60,665 bases of DNA from CAZCEC01 sp964497615. Its GTDB lineage: Bacteria; Chloroflexota; Anaerolineae; Anaerolineales; UBA6663. The notes beneath the pieces were generated by a model that did not search any database, was not told the DNA's origin, and saw nothing but the letters and a program-made list of their open reading frames with translations. This document shows, one piece after another, positions 52,803 to 60,665 of the stretch; the first letter of the stretch is position 1, and each line of letters opens with the position of its first letter. Position numbers and translations under genes: made by a program. The stretch lies in contig CAZCEC010000036.1 in assembly GCA_964497615.1 (NCBI GenBank), positions 1 through 60,665 of the forward strand, written 5' to 3'.

Positions 52803-54254
52803 TCAGGCTTGCGCCGGCTCGTCGCCCGCAGCTGCGGGCGCGGCCGGAACTGCTTCGGGTTCAGCGGCGGCTTCGTCCACGGGGACTTCGGCTTGCGCTT
52901 CGGCGGCGGGCGTCTCGGCCTCGGCCTCGTGGTGGTGATCGTCGGCGCCAGGCAGCGGCACGTCCTCGCCGCGGGCGATGGCGGTCAGCCGGTCCAGCGC
53001 CTTCTCGGTGAGCACTTCGGCGGCCAGGGCGCGGCGGCTCTCGGGCCGGTTGAGCAGTTGCTTCATCTGCTCGGCCTGCTCGCCGAACTGCACGCTCATC
53101 GCTTCCAGCCGCGCGTCGATGTCCTCGTCGTGGACGTGAACCTGCTCGCGCGCCATGATCTCGCCGATGACCAGGGAGCGCTTGAGGCGCTCCTCGGCCT
53201 GCGGCTTCGCTTCCTCGCGCAACTGCTCCTTGGTCTTGCCTTCGATCTTCAGATAGTCGTCCAGGGTCAGGCGCTGCTCGCGCAGGCGCCGGTCCAGGTC
53301 TTCCATGTAGTCATCGAGCTCGTGCTCGAGCAGTACGGGCGGATAGACCACCGTGGCTTGCTCGGCCAGCGCATCCACCACCTTGTCGGCGTAGTCGCTC
53401 TTCACCTGGCGCTCGGCGCGGCGCACCAGCGATTCGCGCACCTTCGTCTTCAGATCGTCCAGGCTCTCGTAGTCGCCCACGGTCTTGGCCAGATCGTCAT
53501 CCCATTCCGGCAGGGTGCGGGCCTTCACTTCCTTGACCTTGACCTCGAAGTGGGCGGCCTGCCCGCGCAGGGACTCGTTGGCGTAGTCGTCCGGGAAAGT
53601 CAGGTCGAACTTCTTCTCGTCGCCGGCCGCCATCCCCACCACTTGCTGGGCGAAGCCCGGCATGGGCCAGTCGGCGGCCTCCTCCAGCAGCAGCGAGACG
53701 TTCTCATCCGCCATCAGGAAGTCGGACGGGTTCTCGCCATCGTTCAAGAAGCCCTTGGCGTCCAGGGTCAGGACATCATTCATGGTCGCCGCGCGCTCTA
53801 CCGGCTCTGTGACGGCCTGGCGCTCGCGCAGGTGGTCCATCTGTTCCTGCACCGCCTCGTCGGTGACGGCCGGGGCCTCGTAGGGCACGCGCAGGGCGCG
53901 GTAATCGCCGACGTTCACCTCGGGCGCCAGCGGCACGGTGTAGGTGAGCACCAGCGGCTTGAGGGTGAAGTCTTCCAGCTCGCCCGGCGCGCCCGGCTCG
54001 ATCTTCTGCTCTTCCAGCGCTTCCTTGTAGACGGCCTGGCTCAGGTCTTCCAGCGCCGCCTGGTAGATGGCGCCTTCGCCAACATGCCGCAACATCACCT
54101 CGTAGGGCGCCTTGCCCGGCCGGAAACCGGGAATGCGGTAGTCCTTGGCCATCTTGCGGGCGGCGGCGCGCAGCGCGGGCTGCACTCGTTCGTCTTCCAC
54201 CTCCACGACAATTTTGACGGTGTGGTTCTCTTGGGGCTGGGTCTCGATTTTCAA
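52803..54254 (-). CDS. tig: trigger factor chaperone
   Basis: A 483-residue trigger factor. Ribosome-binding domain (~1-110) with the signature region GFRPGKAPYEVMLRHVG (equivalent to GFRxGKxP); a PPIase-like domain in the middle (~150-235, LTLDAKGFLNDGENP ... FDLTFPDDYANESLRG); a long helical C-terminal domain; and an acidic, Ala/Pro-rich tail with a DDHHHEAEAE stretch. The start is TTG at 54254, with AGGA nine bases upstream and a TATATT box at 54293-54288. An in-frame ATG at 54302 would overlap that box. It catches nascent chains at the ribosome and heads the tig-clpP-clpX operon. Confidence 0.94.
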   Translation of the reverse strand: MKIETQPQENHTVKIVVEVEDERVQPALRAAARKMAKDYRIPGFRPGKAPYEVMLRHVGEGAIYQAALEDLSQAVYKEALEEQKIEPGAPGELEDFTLKPLVLTYTVPLAPEVNVGDYRALRVPYEAPAVTDEAVQEQMDHLRERQAVTEPVERAATMNDVLTLDAKGFLNDGENPSDFLMADENVSLLLEEAADWPMPGFAQQVVGMAAGDEKKFDLTFPDDYANESLRGQAAHFEVKVKEVKARTLPEWDDDLAKTVGDYESLDDLKTKVRESLVRRAERQVKSDYADKVVDALAEQATVVYPPVLLEHELDDYMEDLDRRLREQRLTLDDYLKIEGKTKEQLREEAKPQAEERLKRSLVIGEIMAREQVHVHDEDIDARLEAMSVQFGEQAEQMKQLLNRPESRRALAAEVLTEKALDRLTAIARGEDVPLPGADDHHHEAEAETPAAEAQAEVPVDEAAAEPEAVPAAPAAAGDEPAQA

Positions 54255-54410
54255 AGCGGCATGTCCTGTCTGGCCCGCAATGGGGCGAATATAGCACGGC
54301 AATGATTGGCGCAGTGTAAGAACGCCCCCGCCCGCGGCCTAGCCGAACGGGTAGGGGCGCTTCTGGACGGTGATTCTACCTGATATGGGCCAGACTGAGA
54401 AGACGAAGAT

Positions 54411-55202
54411 TCACAGGGCGGCGATGAATGTCCGCACCTCGGCGTTGAAGCGCGCCGGCTGCTCCAGGTTGAGCAGGTGGCCGGCCTCGGGCACCAGCAC
54501 CAGCCGCGCCTTGGGCAGGGCGGCAAACATGGCCTCGGCCTCGCTGGGCGGGATGAGCCCATCGTCCGCGCCGTGGATGACCAGCACCGGCCGGTCAATT
54601 ACGGCTAGCAGCGCCGTGGAATCGGGCCGGTGCTTCATCGCCATCAGCGCGCCGGTGATGCCGGTGACGGGTGCGCCGTCCATCACGCGCCGTGCCTCAG
54701 CCACCACCTCGGGCCGGCTGGCGTAGGTGCTGGGGGCCAGCATCTTGGGCAGCATCCCCTCAATGATGGCCTCGCTCCCCTTTTCGCGCGCGGTGGCCGC
54801 CGCCGTGTCGCGCCCGGCCAGGCCGGCTTCGCTGTCAGCCCCGGCGCGTGTGGCGGCCAGGATCAGCCCGGCGACCCGCGCCCGGTGCCGCCGCCAGAAT
54901 GCAAGCGCGATGTATCCGCCCATGGAGAGGCCGCCCACCACCACTGGCTCAGTCACGCTCAGCGCGTCCAGCAGCGCGGCGCAATCGTCGGCCAGTTGGT
55001 CCACGGTGTACGGCCCTTCGGGCGCGTCGCTCTCCCCGAAGCCGCGCAGGTCGGGGGCGATGAGGCGGGCGGCGTCGCCCAGGCCGGCCAGTTGGGGCGC
55101 CCACAGCTTGCGGCTAAGCGGGTAACCGTGGATGAGCAGCAGGGGCGAGCCGCTGCCGGACTCGTCATAGGCGAGCGAGATGTCTGTGAGTCGTATGCGC
55201 AT
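54411..55202 (-). CDS. alpha/beta hydrolase
   Basis: A 263-residue alpha/beta-fold hydrolase. The oxyanion HG motif is LLLIHGYPLSRKLW, the nucleophile elbow is GLSMGG (Ser ~93), the acid is probably in VLVIHGADDGLIPP, and the His is in PEAGHLLNLEQP. The closest look is 3-oxoadipate enol-lactonase/haloperoxidase-type esterases, but the substrate cannot be set. It lies 7 bases downstream of tRNA-Leu on the same strand. Confidence 0.88.
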   Translation of the reverse strand: MRIRLTDISLAYDESGSGSPLLLIHGYPLSRKLWAPQLAGLGDAARLIAPDLRGFGESDAPEGPYTVDQLADDCAALLDALSVTEPVVVGGLSMGGYIALAFWRRHRARVAGLILAATRAGADSEAGLAGRDTAAATAREKGSEAIIEGMLPKMLAPSTYASRPEVVAEARRVMDGAPVTGITGALMAMKHRPDSTALLAVIDRPVLVIHGADDGLIPPSEAEAMFAALPKARLVLVPEAGHLLNLEQPARFNAEVRTFIAAL

Positions 55203-55209
55203 AGCGAGG

Positions 55210-55291
55210 TGGGGAAGGAGGGATTTGAACCCTCACGGGTTGCCCCGACGGATCCTAAGTCCGTTCTGTCTGCCAATTCCAGCACTTCCCC
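55210..55291 (-). tRNA. tRNA-Leu (anticodon UAG)
   Basis: Class II cloverleaf on the minus strand: acceptor GGGGAAG/CUUCCCC, anticodon stem ACGGA/UCCGU with loop CUUAGGA, an extra arm (CGGGGCAACCCG), T-arm GGUUCAAAUCC and discriminator A73. It reads CUA and probably other CUN codons. CCA is not encoded. Confidence 0.96.
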
Positions 55292-55317
55292 GATGCCGGG
55301 ATTATAGCATTGGCCCG

Positions 55318-56601
55318 TCAGCGCAGCGCCGCCAGCACCCCGTCCCGCGTGACTACAAATAGCTTGCCCTCGTAGGGCAGCGGACCGGCCCACACGCAAC
55401 CCGTCATCACATGCTCCCAGAGCGGGTTGCCAGTGGCGGCGTCAAGGGCGTACACTGGCCGCGGATCGCGGCAGGGTTCGTGGTGCAGCTCGCCAAAGTA
55501 GACGACCCCGCCGGCCACGCTGATGTCGCTGATGCCGTCCGCGGCGTCGAAGACCCAGCGCAGTTCTCCGGTGGCGATGTCCAGCGCATACACTCGCCCG
55601 TCAAACTCGTTGGTGCCGGCGAACACCAGACCGTCGGCCACCGCTGGAGCCTGCCAGGCCAGCAAGTCGTGCTCGGTGGCGAAGCGCCATAAGCCTTCAC
55701 CTGTATCGGCCGCCACAGCATGAAAGCTGCCGTCCAGATTGCCGGCCAAGACAGCGCCGTCGCTGACGGCCACTGAGTAGAACGCCGTGCCCGCTTCGTA
55801 CTCCCAAAGGGTCGCGCCGTCGTCTGCGCTCGCGGCCCGGAGTTGGTTCCCACGCGAATAGTAGATTGTCCCATCCGTTTCTGCCAACCCGAAGATTGCG
55901 AAGTCCTCCCCGGCCCCGGCCACGCTCCAGCGGCGCTCCCCGGTGGCGGCGTCGAAGGCGCTCAACTCGCCATTCCCCCCACCGGCCAGCACGAGCTCAC
56001 CTACTACCAGAAGGGGGGCGGAGGTGTATTGCTGGAACGGCATGTGCCAAAGCTCATCGCCCGTGGCCGCGTCAAAAGCGTAGATGCCGCCGCGATTGGT
56101 GCCAACGAACAAACGCCCTGCGGCCAAGGCCAATCCCTTGAACGCATCGCGAGGCAGGCGGGTCGTCCAGACCGGATCGCCCGTCGCGGCATCGCGGACG
56201 ATGATGGTCCCACGCATGATGGCGTCGAATGTCACCTGGTATAGCACGCCATCAGCAGCGATAGGCGCCGGGCCGGGATCAGCGTCCACTTGCCACAGGA
56301 GGGCAGGCGGCTCAATGAGGCCAGGCTCGGCGTAGTGACCAGTGCGCGCGGAGTCGGCGCGATCATGCACCGTAGCTTGCCGTTCGACGGGCGGCAGAGT
56401 GGGGGATGAGACCACGGCCGGTGGCTCCGTTTCGGTAGGCGGCGTAGTGCGTGTCGCAGTGCCAGTCACCGGGCTGCTGGTGGCCGGCGCGGCCGTGGCA
56501 GGTGGCTGGACAGGCGGCGTGTGGGTGACCGGGGCTGGCCCGCACGCGGCCGTCGCGGCCAAGCAGAGTGCAAACAGGAAGCTAGTGCGACGCGAGCGCA
56601 T
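55318..56601 (-). CDS. PQQ-type beta-propeller lipoprotein
   Basis: A 427-residue lipoprotein. The ATG at 56601 gives a clear signal (RRTSFLFALCLAATAAC, lipobox ATAAC), then a Thr/Pro-rich spacer (~25-80) and a PQQ-repeat propeller (~95-427). The blade motif recurs as FDAATGDELWHMPF, FDAATGERRWSVAG, LDIATGELRWVFDA and LDAATGNPLWEH. It resembles BamB/quinoprotein propellers but has no enzyme signature, so it is probably a surface binding or scaffold protein. The gene is divergent from the receiver-kinase, with 142 bases between them. Confidence 0.87.
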   Translation of the reverse strand: MRSRRTSFLFALCLAATAACGPAPVTHTPPVQPPATAAPATSSPVTGTATRTTPPTETEPPAVVSSPTLPPVERQATVHDRADSARTGHYAEPGLIEPPALLWQVDADPGPAPIAADGVLYQVTFDAIMRGTIIVRDAATGDPVWTTRLPRDAFKGLALAAGRLFVGTNRGGIYAFDAATGDELWHMPFQQYTSAPLLVVGELVLAGGGNGELSAFDAATGERRWSVAGAGEDFAIFGLAETDGTIYYSRGNQLRAASADDGATLWEYEAGTAFYSVAVSDGAVLAGNLDGSFHAVAADTGEGLWRFATEHDLLAWQAPAVADGLVFAGTNEFDGRVYALDIATGELRWVFDAADGISDISVAGGVVYFGELHHEPCRDPRPVYALDAATGNPLWEHVMTGCVWAGPLPYEGKLFVVTRDGVLAALR

Positions 56602-56708
56602 GGCAGGTCTCCTCTCCGTGGCCAGCATAGGCGGCAGCGGGCGGCCCGTCATCCCCCGCGTGGGGGGAATTGCCTCTGGTGCGCCGCCATGGCTCTGGCC
56701 GTTCAACT

Positions 56709-56736
56709 TTGCCTCTGGCGGGACTCCTCCTATACT
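56709..56736 (+). promoter_or_regulatory. promoter of the receiver-kinase gene, leaderless
   Basis: TTGCCT (56709-56714), 16-base spacer, TATACT (56731-56736), then 7 bases to the GTG start at 56744. Confidence 0.5.
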
Positions 56737-56743
56737 TCCCGCC

Positions 56744-57898
56744 GTGCCCACGCCTACCGTCCTGGTCGTTGACGACGAGACAAACAACTTCGACTACATC
56801 CTGCCATTCCTGGAGGCGGAAGGCTGGCAGGTTGTCACGGCCGAAGATGGTGAAAGCGCCCTGGCCGCCGTGGCCGCCCGCTCCCCCGACGTGATCTTGC
56901 TGGACGTGATGATGCCGCCGCCCGACGGCTATGAAGTCTGCCAGCGGCTGAAGGACGACCCTGCCACCGCTTTTATCCCCATCGTTATCATTACCGGCCG
57001 CACCGGTATGCAGGACCGCATCCGCGGCGCGGCGGCGGGCGCGGACGAGTTCCTCACCAAGCCCTTCGACCACGTCGAGCTGGTGACGCGGGTCAAGGCG
57101 CTGCTGCGCGGCAAGCGCTTCCACGACCAACTCCAGGCCCACAACGCCGAGTTGGAGCGGCGCGTGGACCAGCGCACCGCCGAGCTTCAACGGGCCCTGG
57201 ATGCCCTGCGCGGCCTCGACCGGCTCAAGTCGGAATTCATCGCCATCGTCTCACACGAGTTGCGGACGCCTACCCTGCACGTCAAGGGCTACATTGATCT
57301 GCTGGCCGACGGCGCGCTGGGCACGCTCTCGGCCCGGCAAAGCGAGGGCCTGGGCGTGGCCCAGGAGGCCGTGGCCCGCCTGGAGCAGGTGGTGGCTGAT
57401 GTGCTGGAGTTCAGCAGCCTGCATGAACGCGCCCTGGCGCCAGAGCCGCTGTTCGTGCCGGATGTGCTACGCAATGTCGTCAACGGCCTGCCGCTCGCTG
57501 GCCGGCCCGCGGTGGAGATCGCCATCCAGGTGCCGCCGGACCTGCCGCGCGTGCTGGCTGACCGCGTGGCCCTCAGCCGCATCCTGCGCAACCTGCTGGA
57601 CAACGCCGTCAAGTTCGGCCCCCCTGACCAGACAGTGCACCTCACCGCCGAGCGCGCGGGCGACCGGGTGCGCCTGGCTGTCAGCGACCAGGGGCCGGGT
57701 CTCACGCCGGCGCAGGTCGAGCGTGTCTTCGATGCCCTGTATCAGGTAGATGGCTCGTCCACGCGGCGGGCCGGGGGGCTGGGGCTGGGGTTGGCGCTGG
57801 TCAAGCGGCTGGTGGAGGCGCATGGCGCCAAGGTGCGGGTGGAAAGCATCGTGGGGCAAGGCAGCACATTTTCCTTTGAATTGGATATCGCGGCATGA
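56744..57898 (+). CDS. receiver-histidine kinase (REC-HisKA-HATPase)
   Basis: A 384-residue soluble protein from GTG at 56744, right after a -10 box. The upstream open frame lies across the divergent promoter and is ignored. Receiver (~3-120): TVLVVDDETNNFDYILPFL, Asp in VILLDVMMPPPDGYE, Thr in VIIITGRTG, KPFDHVEL. After a coiled coil comes HisKA (AIVSHELRTPTLHVKGYIDL) and HATPase (NLLDNAVKFGPPDQ, SDQGPGLTPAQVERVFDAL, GGLGLGLALVKRL). The receiver-first layout means it receives phosphate and then signals onward, or is self-regulated by it. The permease gene follows 66 bases later in the same direction. Confidence 0.9.
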   Translation: MPTPTVLVVDDETNNFDYILPFLEAEGWQVVTAEDGESALAAVAARSPDVILLDVMMPPPDGYEVCQRLKDDPATAFIPIVIITGRTGMQDRIRGAAAGADEFLTKPFDHVELVTRVKALLRGKRFHDQLQAHNAELERRVDQRTAELQRALDALRGLDRLKSEFIAIVSHELRTPTLHVKGYIDLLADGALGTLSARQSEGLGVAQEAVARLEQVVADVLEFSSLHERALAPEPLFVPDVLRNVVNGLPLAGRPAVEIAIQVPPDLPRVLADRVALSRILRNLLDNAVKFGPPDQTVHLTAERAGDRVRLAVSDQGPGLTPAQVERVFDALYQVDGSSTRRAGGLGLGLALVKRLVEAHGAKVRVESIVGQGSTFSFELDIAA

Positions 57899-57964
57899 CT
57901 GTGGCCGGCCGCGAGCGGGCGCTGGCGATGCGGCTGTGGCCGCGCGCTGGCTGCTAGACCCGCG

Positions 57965-60586
57965 ATGAGCCTGGGAGGCTTCTTTGTCGGGCTTATAGTG
58001 GGCGGTTTCATCGGCGCGGCGGCAGTCGTGGCGGCCCTGCCCGGCGTGGGCCGCAGCACGCCCGCCCGCGTGGTGCGCTACGCCGCGCGGCGCGCACTGG
58101 GGCTGCTGGTGGTGCTGGTGGTGGGCGTCTATCTCACCATCCTGGTCACCAACCGGGCCGTGGTGCTCGACCGGGACCTCGACCCGAATATCAGCCCCAT
58201 CCAGGGCTGGTTCGCCGGCATCGCCAATCCTTACGTCCAGGCAGCCGACCCCAACGCCCCGCCGCCGGATACGGGCACCTTCATTTCGCAAAGCCTCATT
58301 CTGTTGGTCAAGGGCCTGACGTTCGACTTTGCGACCACGCGGGTGCGCTACTTCGGCCCGACCCAGATCTTCGCTACGCCCAGCGCCCTCATCCTCGATA
58401 CCCTGCCGCGCACCCTGATCGTCTTTGGAACGGCCAACTTCCTGCTATTCTTTGCTAGTGTCGGTTCGGCCTTGTTGCTGGCGCGGCGGCCGGGTTCTTG
58501 GCTCAATCGCCTCATGCTGGCGTTGGGGCCTATCTCCGCTGCGCCCGCCTGGCTGGTGGGCGTGGTGGTGGTGATCTTCTTTGCCCGCGTGCTGCGCGTT
58601 TTCCCCGGCGGGCTGTGGGATGCCTGGCCGGACGAGTTTAGCTGGGGCTATGTGTGGTTTGTCCTACGCCACATCACCCCAGCCATCATCGCCATCTTCA
58701 TCAGCAAGTTCTTCCAAAGTGTGCTGGCCTGGCGCTCGTTCCTGCTTATCAATGCCGCTGAGGACTACGTGGAGCTGGCCAAGGCCAAGGGCCTGCCGCC
58801 GGGCCTGGTGGAGCGCCGCTACCTGCTGCGGCCCGTCCTGCCCGCCGTGCTGACCGGCTTCGCGCTGCTGCTGCTAGGCATCTGGCAGGAGGCCATCGTC
58901 CTGGAGTTGTTCTTCAGCGTCGCCGGCATCGGCCACGCTTTTTACAATGCCATCCGCTATCGCGACATGGCCGTCATCATCAGCCTTACGGTGCTGTTCG
59001 CCTATCTGCTCGCCATCACGGTCTTCATCCTGGATATTATCTATGCGTTGGTGGACCCGCGCGTCAAACTGGGCGATGACGGCGGACAGGGTGCGGTGGT
59101 CTCGGAGCGGCGCCGCTGGCGTGATTGGTTCAAACGTTCGGCCGCCAGACTGCCCGGTGCGTCCGTGCCGTTGCGGGCGGCGCAGCCCAATCTGGGCGCG
59201 GCGCTGGGCGGCGCGGGGCGTGCCTTCGTTCACGCGTGGCGCGGGGTGCCTGGGGCGCTTAGGGCTGGGGCGACGGCCCTACTGCGGCATCCGCCGGCGC
59301 TGGCGGGGGTCGTCATCGTGGCCGCGTTGGTGGCGGTGGCAGCCTATGCCGTAGTGGCGATTCCCTATCGCGAGGCCATCCGGCTGTGGAACCAGGACAA
59401 CACCGTCTGGATGGGCAACCCCTCCAACGCCTTCCCCGCCTGGATCAATCTGTTCCGCGCCGCGGATCTGCCCGCCTCGTACGTGCTGGACAGCGCCTCG
59501 CCGGACGTCAGCCGGACGGTGGAAGACCTGGGGCAGGATGTTACCCGCATCAACCTCGTCTATCCGATTGACTATCCTTACACCGGCTTCCCGGATTCGG
59601 TCGAGTTGGCAGTCAACCCGATCTACACGTCCAAGCTGCCCTTCCTGGCTATCACCTGGCTGACCCCCGATGGGCGCGAGGTGAGCCTGGGCGAGTTCAT
59701 CATCGATTCGCCTCGCACGCTGGACTTCTCTGAAGGCACGCGCGACCTCGAACGGTTCCTGGCTGGGCGCCAGCCGCAGAAGGCGCTGTTTGAGGATCCA
59801 CAACAGCCTGGGACGGCGCTGCCCGGTGCGTACGAGCTGCGCATAGAGGCGCTGATGTTCGAGCCGGGCGGCGACATGCAGGCGCGGCTCAATGTCAATG
59901 GCCAGGTGGCGGGCTGGGCCGGCACCGACCACCGGCGGCGCGACGTGGGGCTGGCACTGCTGTGGGGCGCGCCGGTGGCGCTGGCGATTGGGATCGCTGG
60001 GGCGCTGGGCACCTCCCTGCTCACTATGTTGGTGGCAGCGGCGGGGGCGTGGTTTGGCGGGCGGGTGGATGGGTTGGTGCAGCGGCTCACCGAGGTCAAC
60101 CTGGTGCTGCCCGCGTTTCCCATCATGCTGATCGTCTACAACTTCTACGCCAAGAGCGTCTGGGCGCTGCTGGGCATCGCCATCCTGCTGGGTATCTTTG
60201 GCAGCGCGGTGAAGACCTACCGGGCGGCGTTCCTGCAAGTGAAGGAAGCGCCGTATGTCGAGGCAGCGAGGTCGTACGGCGCCAGCGACTGGCGCATCAT
60301 CTTCCGCTATCTGGTGCCGCGCATCTTGCCCGTCCTCGTGCCGCAGATGGTGCTCACCATTCCCAGTTTTGTGTTCCTGGAGGCCACGCTGGCCTTTCTG
60401 AACATGAGCGACCCCCAATTGCCCACCTGGGGCAAGCTCATCCAGGCCGGCATGGCGAACGGCGCGCTGGATGGGCCCATCCACACGGTCGTGCTGCCCG
60501 TCGCCGCCCTGCTGGTGACGTCAATTGGCTTTTTGTTGGTCGGCTACTCGTTGGAGCGAGTGCTCAATCCGAGGCTGCGCCTCTAA
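57965..60586 (+). CDS. single-chain DppB+DppC-like ABC peptide permease
   Basis: An 873-residue protein that joins two permease subunits normally made separately. The first half (~55-360) is DppB-like, with the EAA loop EDYVELAKAKGLPPGLVERR and RYLLRPVLPAVLTG. The second half (~430-873) is DppC-like, with YVEAARSYGASDWRIIFRYL and LVPRILPVLVPQMVLTIP. A large extracytoplasmic insert (~470-650) sits between the first and second helices of the DppC half and carries the polar, Pro-rich YPIDYPYTGFPDSVEL region. The N-terminus has an extra helix (GGFFVGLIVGGFIGAAAVVA). The binding protein and ATPases are not in the window. Confidence 0.88.
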   Translation: MSLGGFFVGLIVGGFIGAAAVVAALPGVGRSTPARVVRYAARRALGLLVVLVVGVYLTILVTNRAVVLDRDLDPNISPIQGWFAGIANPYVQAADPNAPPPDTGTFISQSLILLVKGLTFDFATTRVRYFGPTQIFATPSALILDTLPRTLIVFGTANFLLFFASVGSALLLARRPGSWLNRLMLALGPISAAPAWLVGVVVVIFFARVLRVFPGGLWDAWPDEFSWGYVWFVLRHITPAIIAIFISKFFQSVLAWRSFLLINAAEDYVELAKAKGLPPGLVERRYLLRPVLPAVLTGFALLLLGIWQEAIVLELFFSVAGIGHAFYNAIRYRDMAVIISLTVLFAYLLAITVFILDIIYALVDPRVKLGDDGGQGAVVSERRRWRDWFKRSAARLPGASVPLRAAQPNLGAALGGAGRAFVHAWRGVPGALRAGATALLRHPPALAGVVIVAALVAVAAYAVVAIPYREAIRLWNQDNTVWMGNPSNAFPAWINLFRAADLPASYVLDSASPDVSRTVEDLGQDVTRINLVYPIDYPYTGFPDSVELAVNPIYTSKLPFLAITWLTPDGREVSLGEFIIDSPRTLDFSEGTRDLERFLAGRQPQKALFEDPQQPGTALPGAYELRIEALMFEPGGDMQARLNVNGQVAGWAGTDHRRRDVGLALLWGAPVALAIGIAGALGTSLLTMLVAAAGAWFGGRVDGLVQRLTEVNLVLPAFPIMLIVYNFYAKSVWALLGIAILLGIFGSAVKTYRAAFLQVKEAPYVEAARSYGASDWRIIFRYLVPRILPVLVPQMVLTIPSFVFLEATLAFLNMSDPQLPTWGKLIQAGMANGALDGPIHTVVLPVAALLVTSIGFLLVGYSLERVLNPRLRL

Positions 60587-60665
60587 GTGTGCAAGTGTGT
60601 CAGTAGAACGTATGTCTTGGGCAACCCACTCAAGTATACTGATCCTACTGGACATAGGGAAGATG
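60587..60665 (+). pseudogene. RHS-repeat coding fragment cut by the window end
   Basis: Directly after the permease stop, an open frame from GTG 60587 to the window end reads CVSRTYVLGNPLKYTDPTGH and continues. The GNPLKYTDPTGH wording is the RHS-repeat core signature (NPxxYxDPxG). The 5' part of such a gene is absent, so this is probably a displaced RHS C-terminal cassette or a gene remnant. Only 26 codons are visible. Confidence 0.6.

Overview
The window is a GC-rich stretch from what looks like a metagenome-assembled Chloroflexota genome, probably Anaerolineae-like. This placement is an inference from style: very GAF-rich sensor proteins, a STAND/WD40 protein, Thr/Pro-rich lipoprotein linkers, many TTG/GTG starts and -10 boxes placed directly against start codons. 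No rRNA or phylogenetic marker was compared. Two 10-N scaffold joins (8690-8699 and 34115-34124) each fall inside a gene. About 50 protein genes and two tRNAs (Gly-CCC, Leu-UAG) are present, most of them on the minus strand.

Layout. 1-8.6 kb: the end of a membrane cytochrome c gene, a DinB-type protein, a two-gene HicB/unknown module, ygfZ, an MFS carrier, pyruvate kinase, a DMT exporter and a threonine synthase fused to a response-regulator receiver domain. 8.6-23.9 kb: one apparent operon of eight touching or overlapping minus-strand genes. In transcription order these are two single-domain receivers, three large membrane GAF sensors without kinase domains, a ParA/Soj ATPase, one hybrid histidine kinase and the threonine synthase-receiver fusion. 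24-29 kb: a PknB-type Ser/Thr kinase with an extracytoplasmic sensor end, a thioredoxin-fold lipoprotein and an OmpR-type two-component pair. 29.1-31.5 kb: a repeat-rich stretch with a 120-bp tandem repeat, tRNA-Gly, a winged-helix protein, a promoter with an embedded LexA-type box and a 9-bp minisatellite. 31.5-37.4 kb: a DHFR-like reductase, a double-hotdog thioesterase, an FKBP/SlyD isomerase, an ArsR-like regulator with an MFS exporter and a six-LysM secreted protein. 37.4-42.4 kb: an HTH-STAND-WD40 protein divergent from two tiny membrane-associated proteins. 42.4-47.7 kb: guaB followed by a receiver/thioredoxin-reductase-like flavoprotein, a UBP zinc finger and a cNMP-binding histidine kinase. 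47.7-56.6 kb: a HigBA-type toxin-antitoxin pair, rlmN, a HAD phosphatase, the tig-clpP-clpX proteostasis operon, an alpha/beta hydrolase, tRNA-Leu and a PQQ-propeller lipoprotein. 56.7 kb to the end: a receiver-histidine kinase, a one-chain DppB+DppC peptide permease and a scrap of RHS-repeat coding sequence.

How they fit together. The strongest candidate for an undescribed system is the eight-gene cluster at 6.9-23.9 kb. It combines several kinase-less sensors with one kinase, three or four receivers, a positioning-type ATPase and a biosynthetic enzyme that carries its own receiver. A second, smaller candidate is the HicB-like antitoxin paired by a 4-bp overlap with a 230-residue protein of unknown family instead of HicA. 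A third is the redox/cNMP phosphorelay behind guaB. Smaller oddities are a ClpX without the IGF loop used to dock ClpP, several apparently leaderless promoters and a LexA-boxed promoter that leads into repeats.
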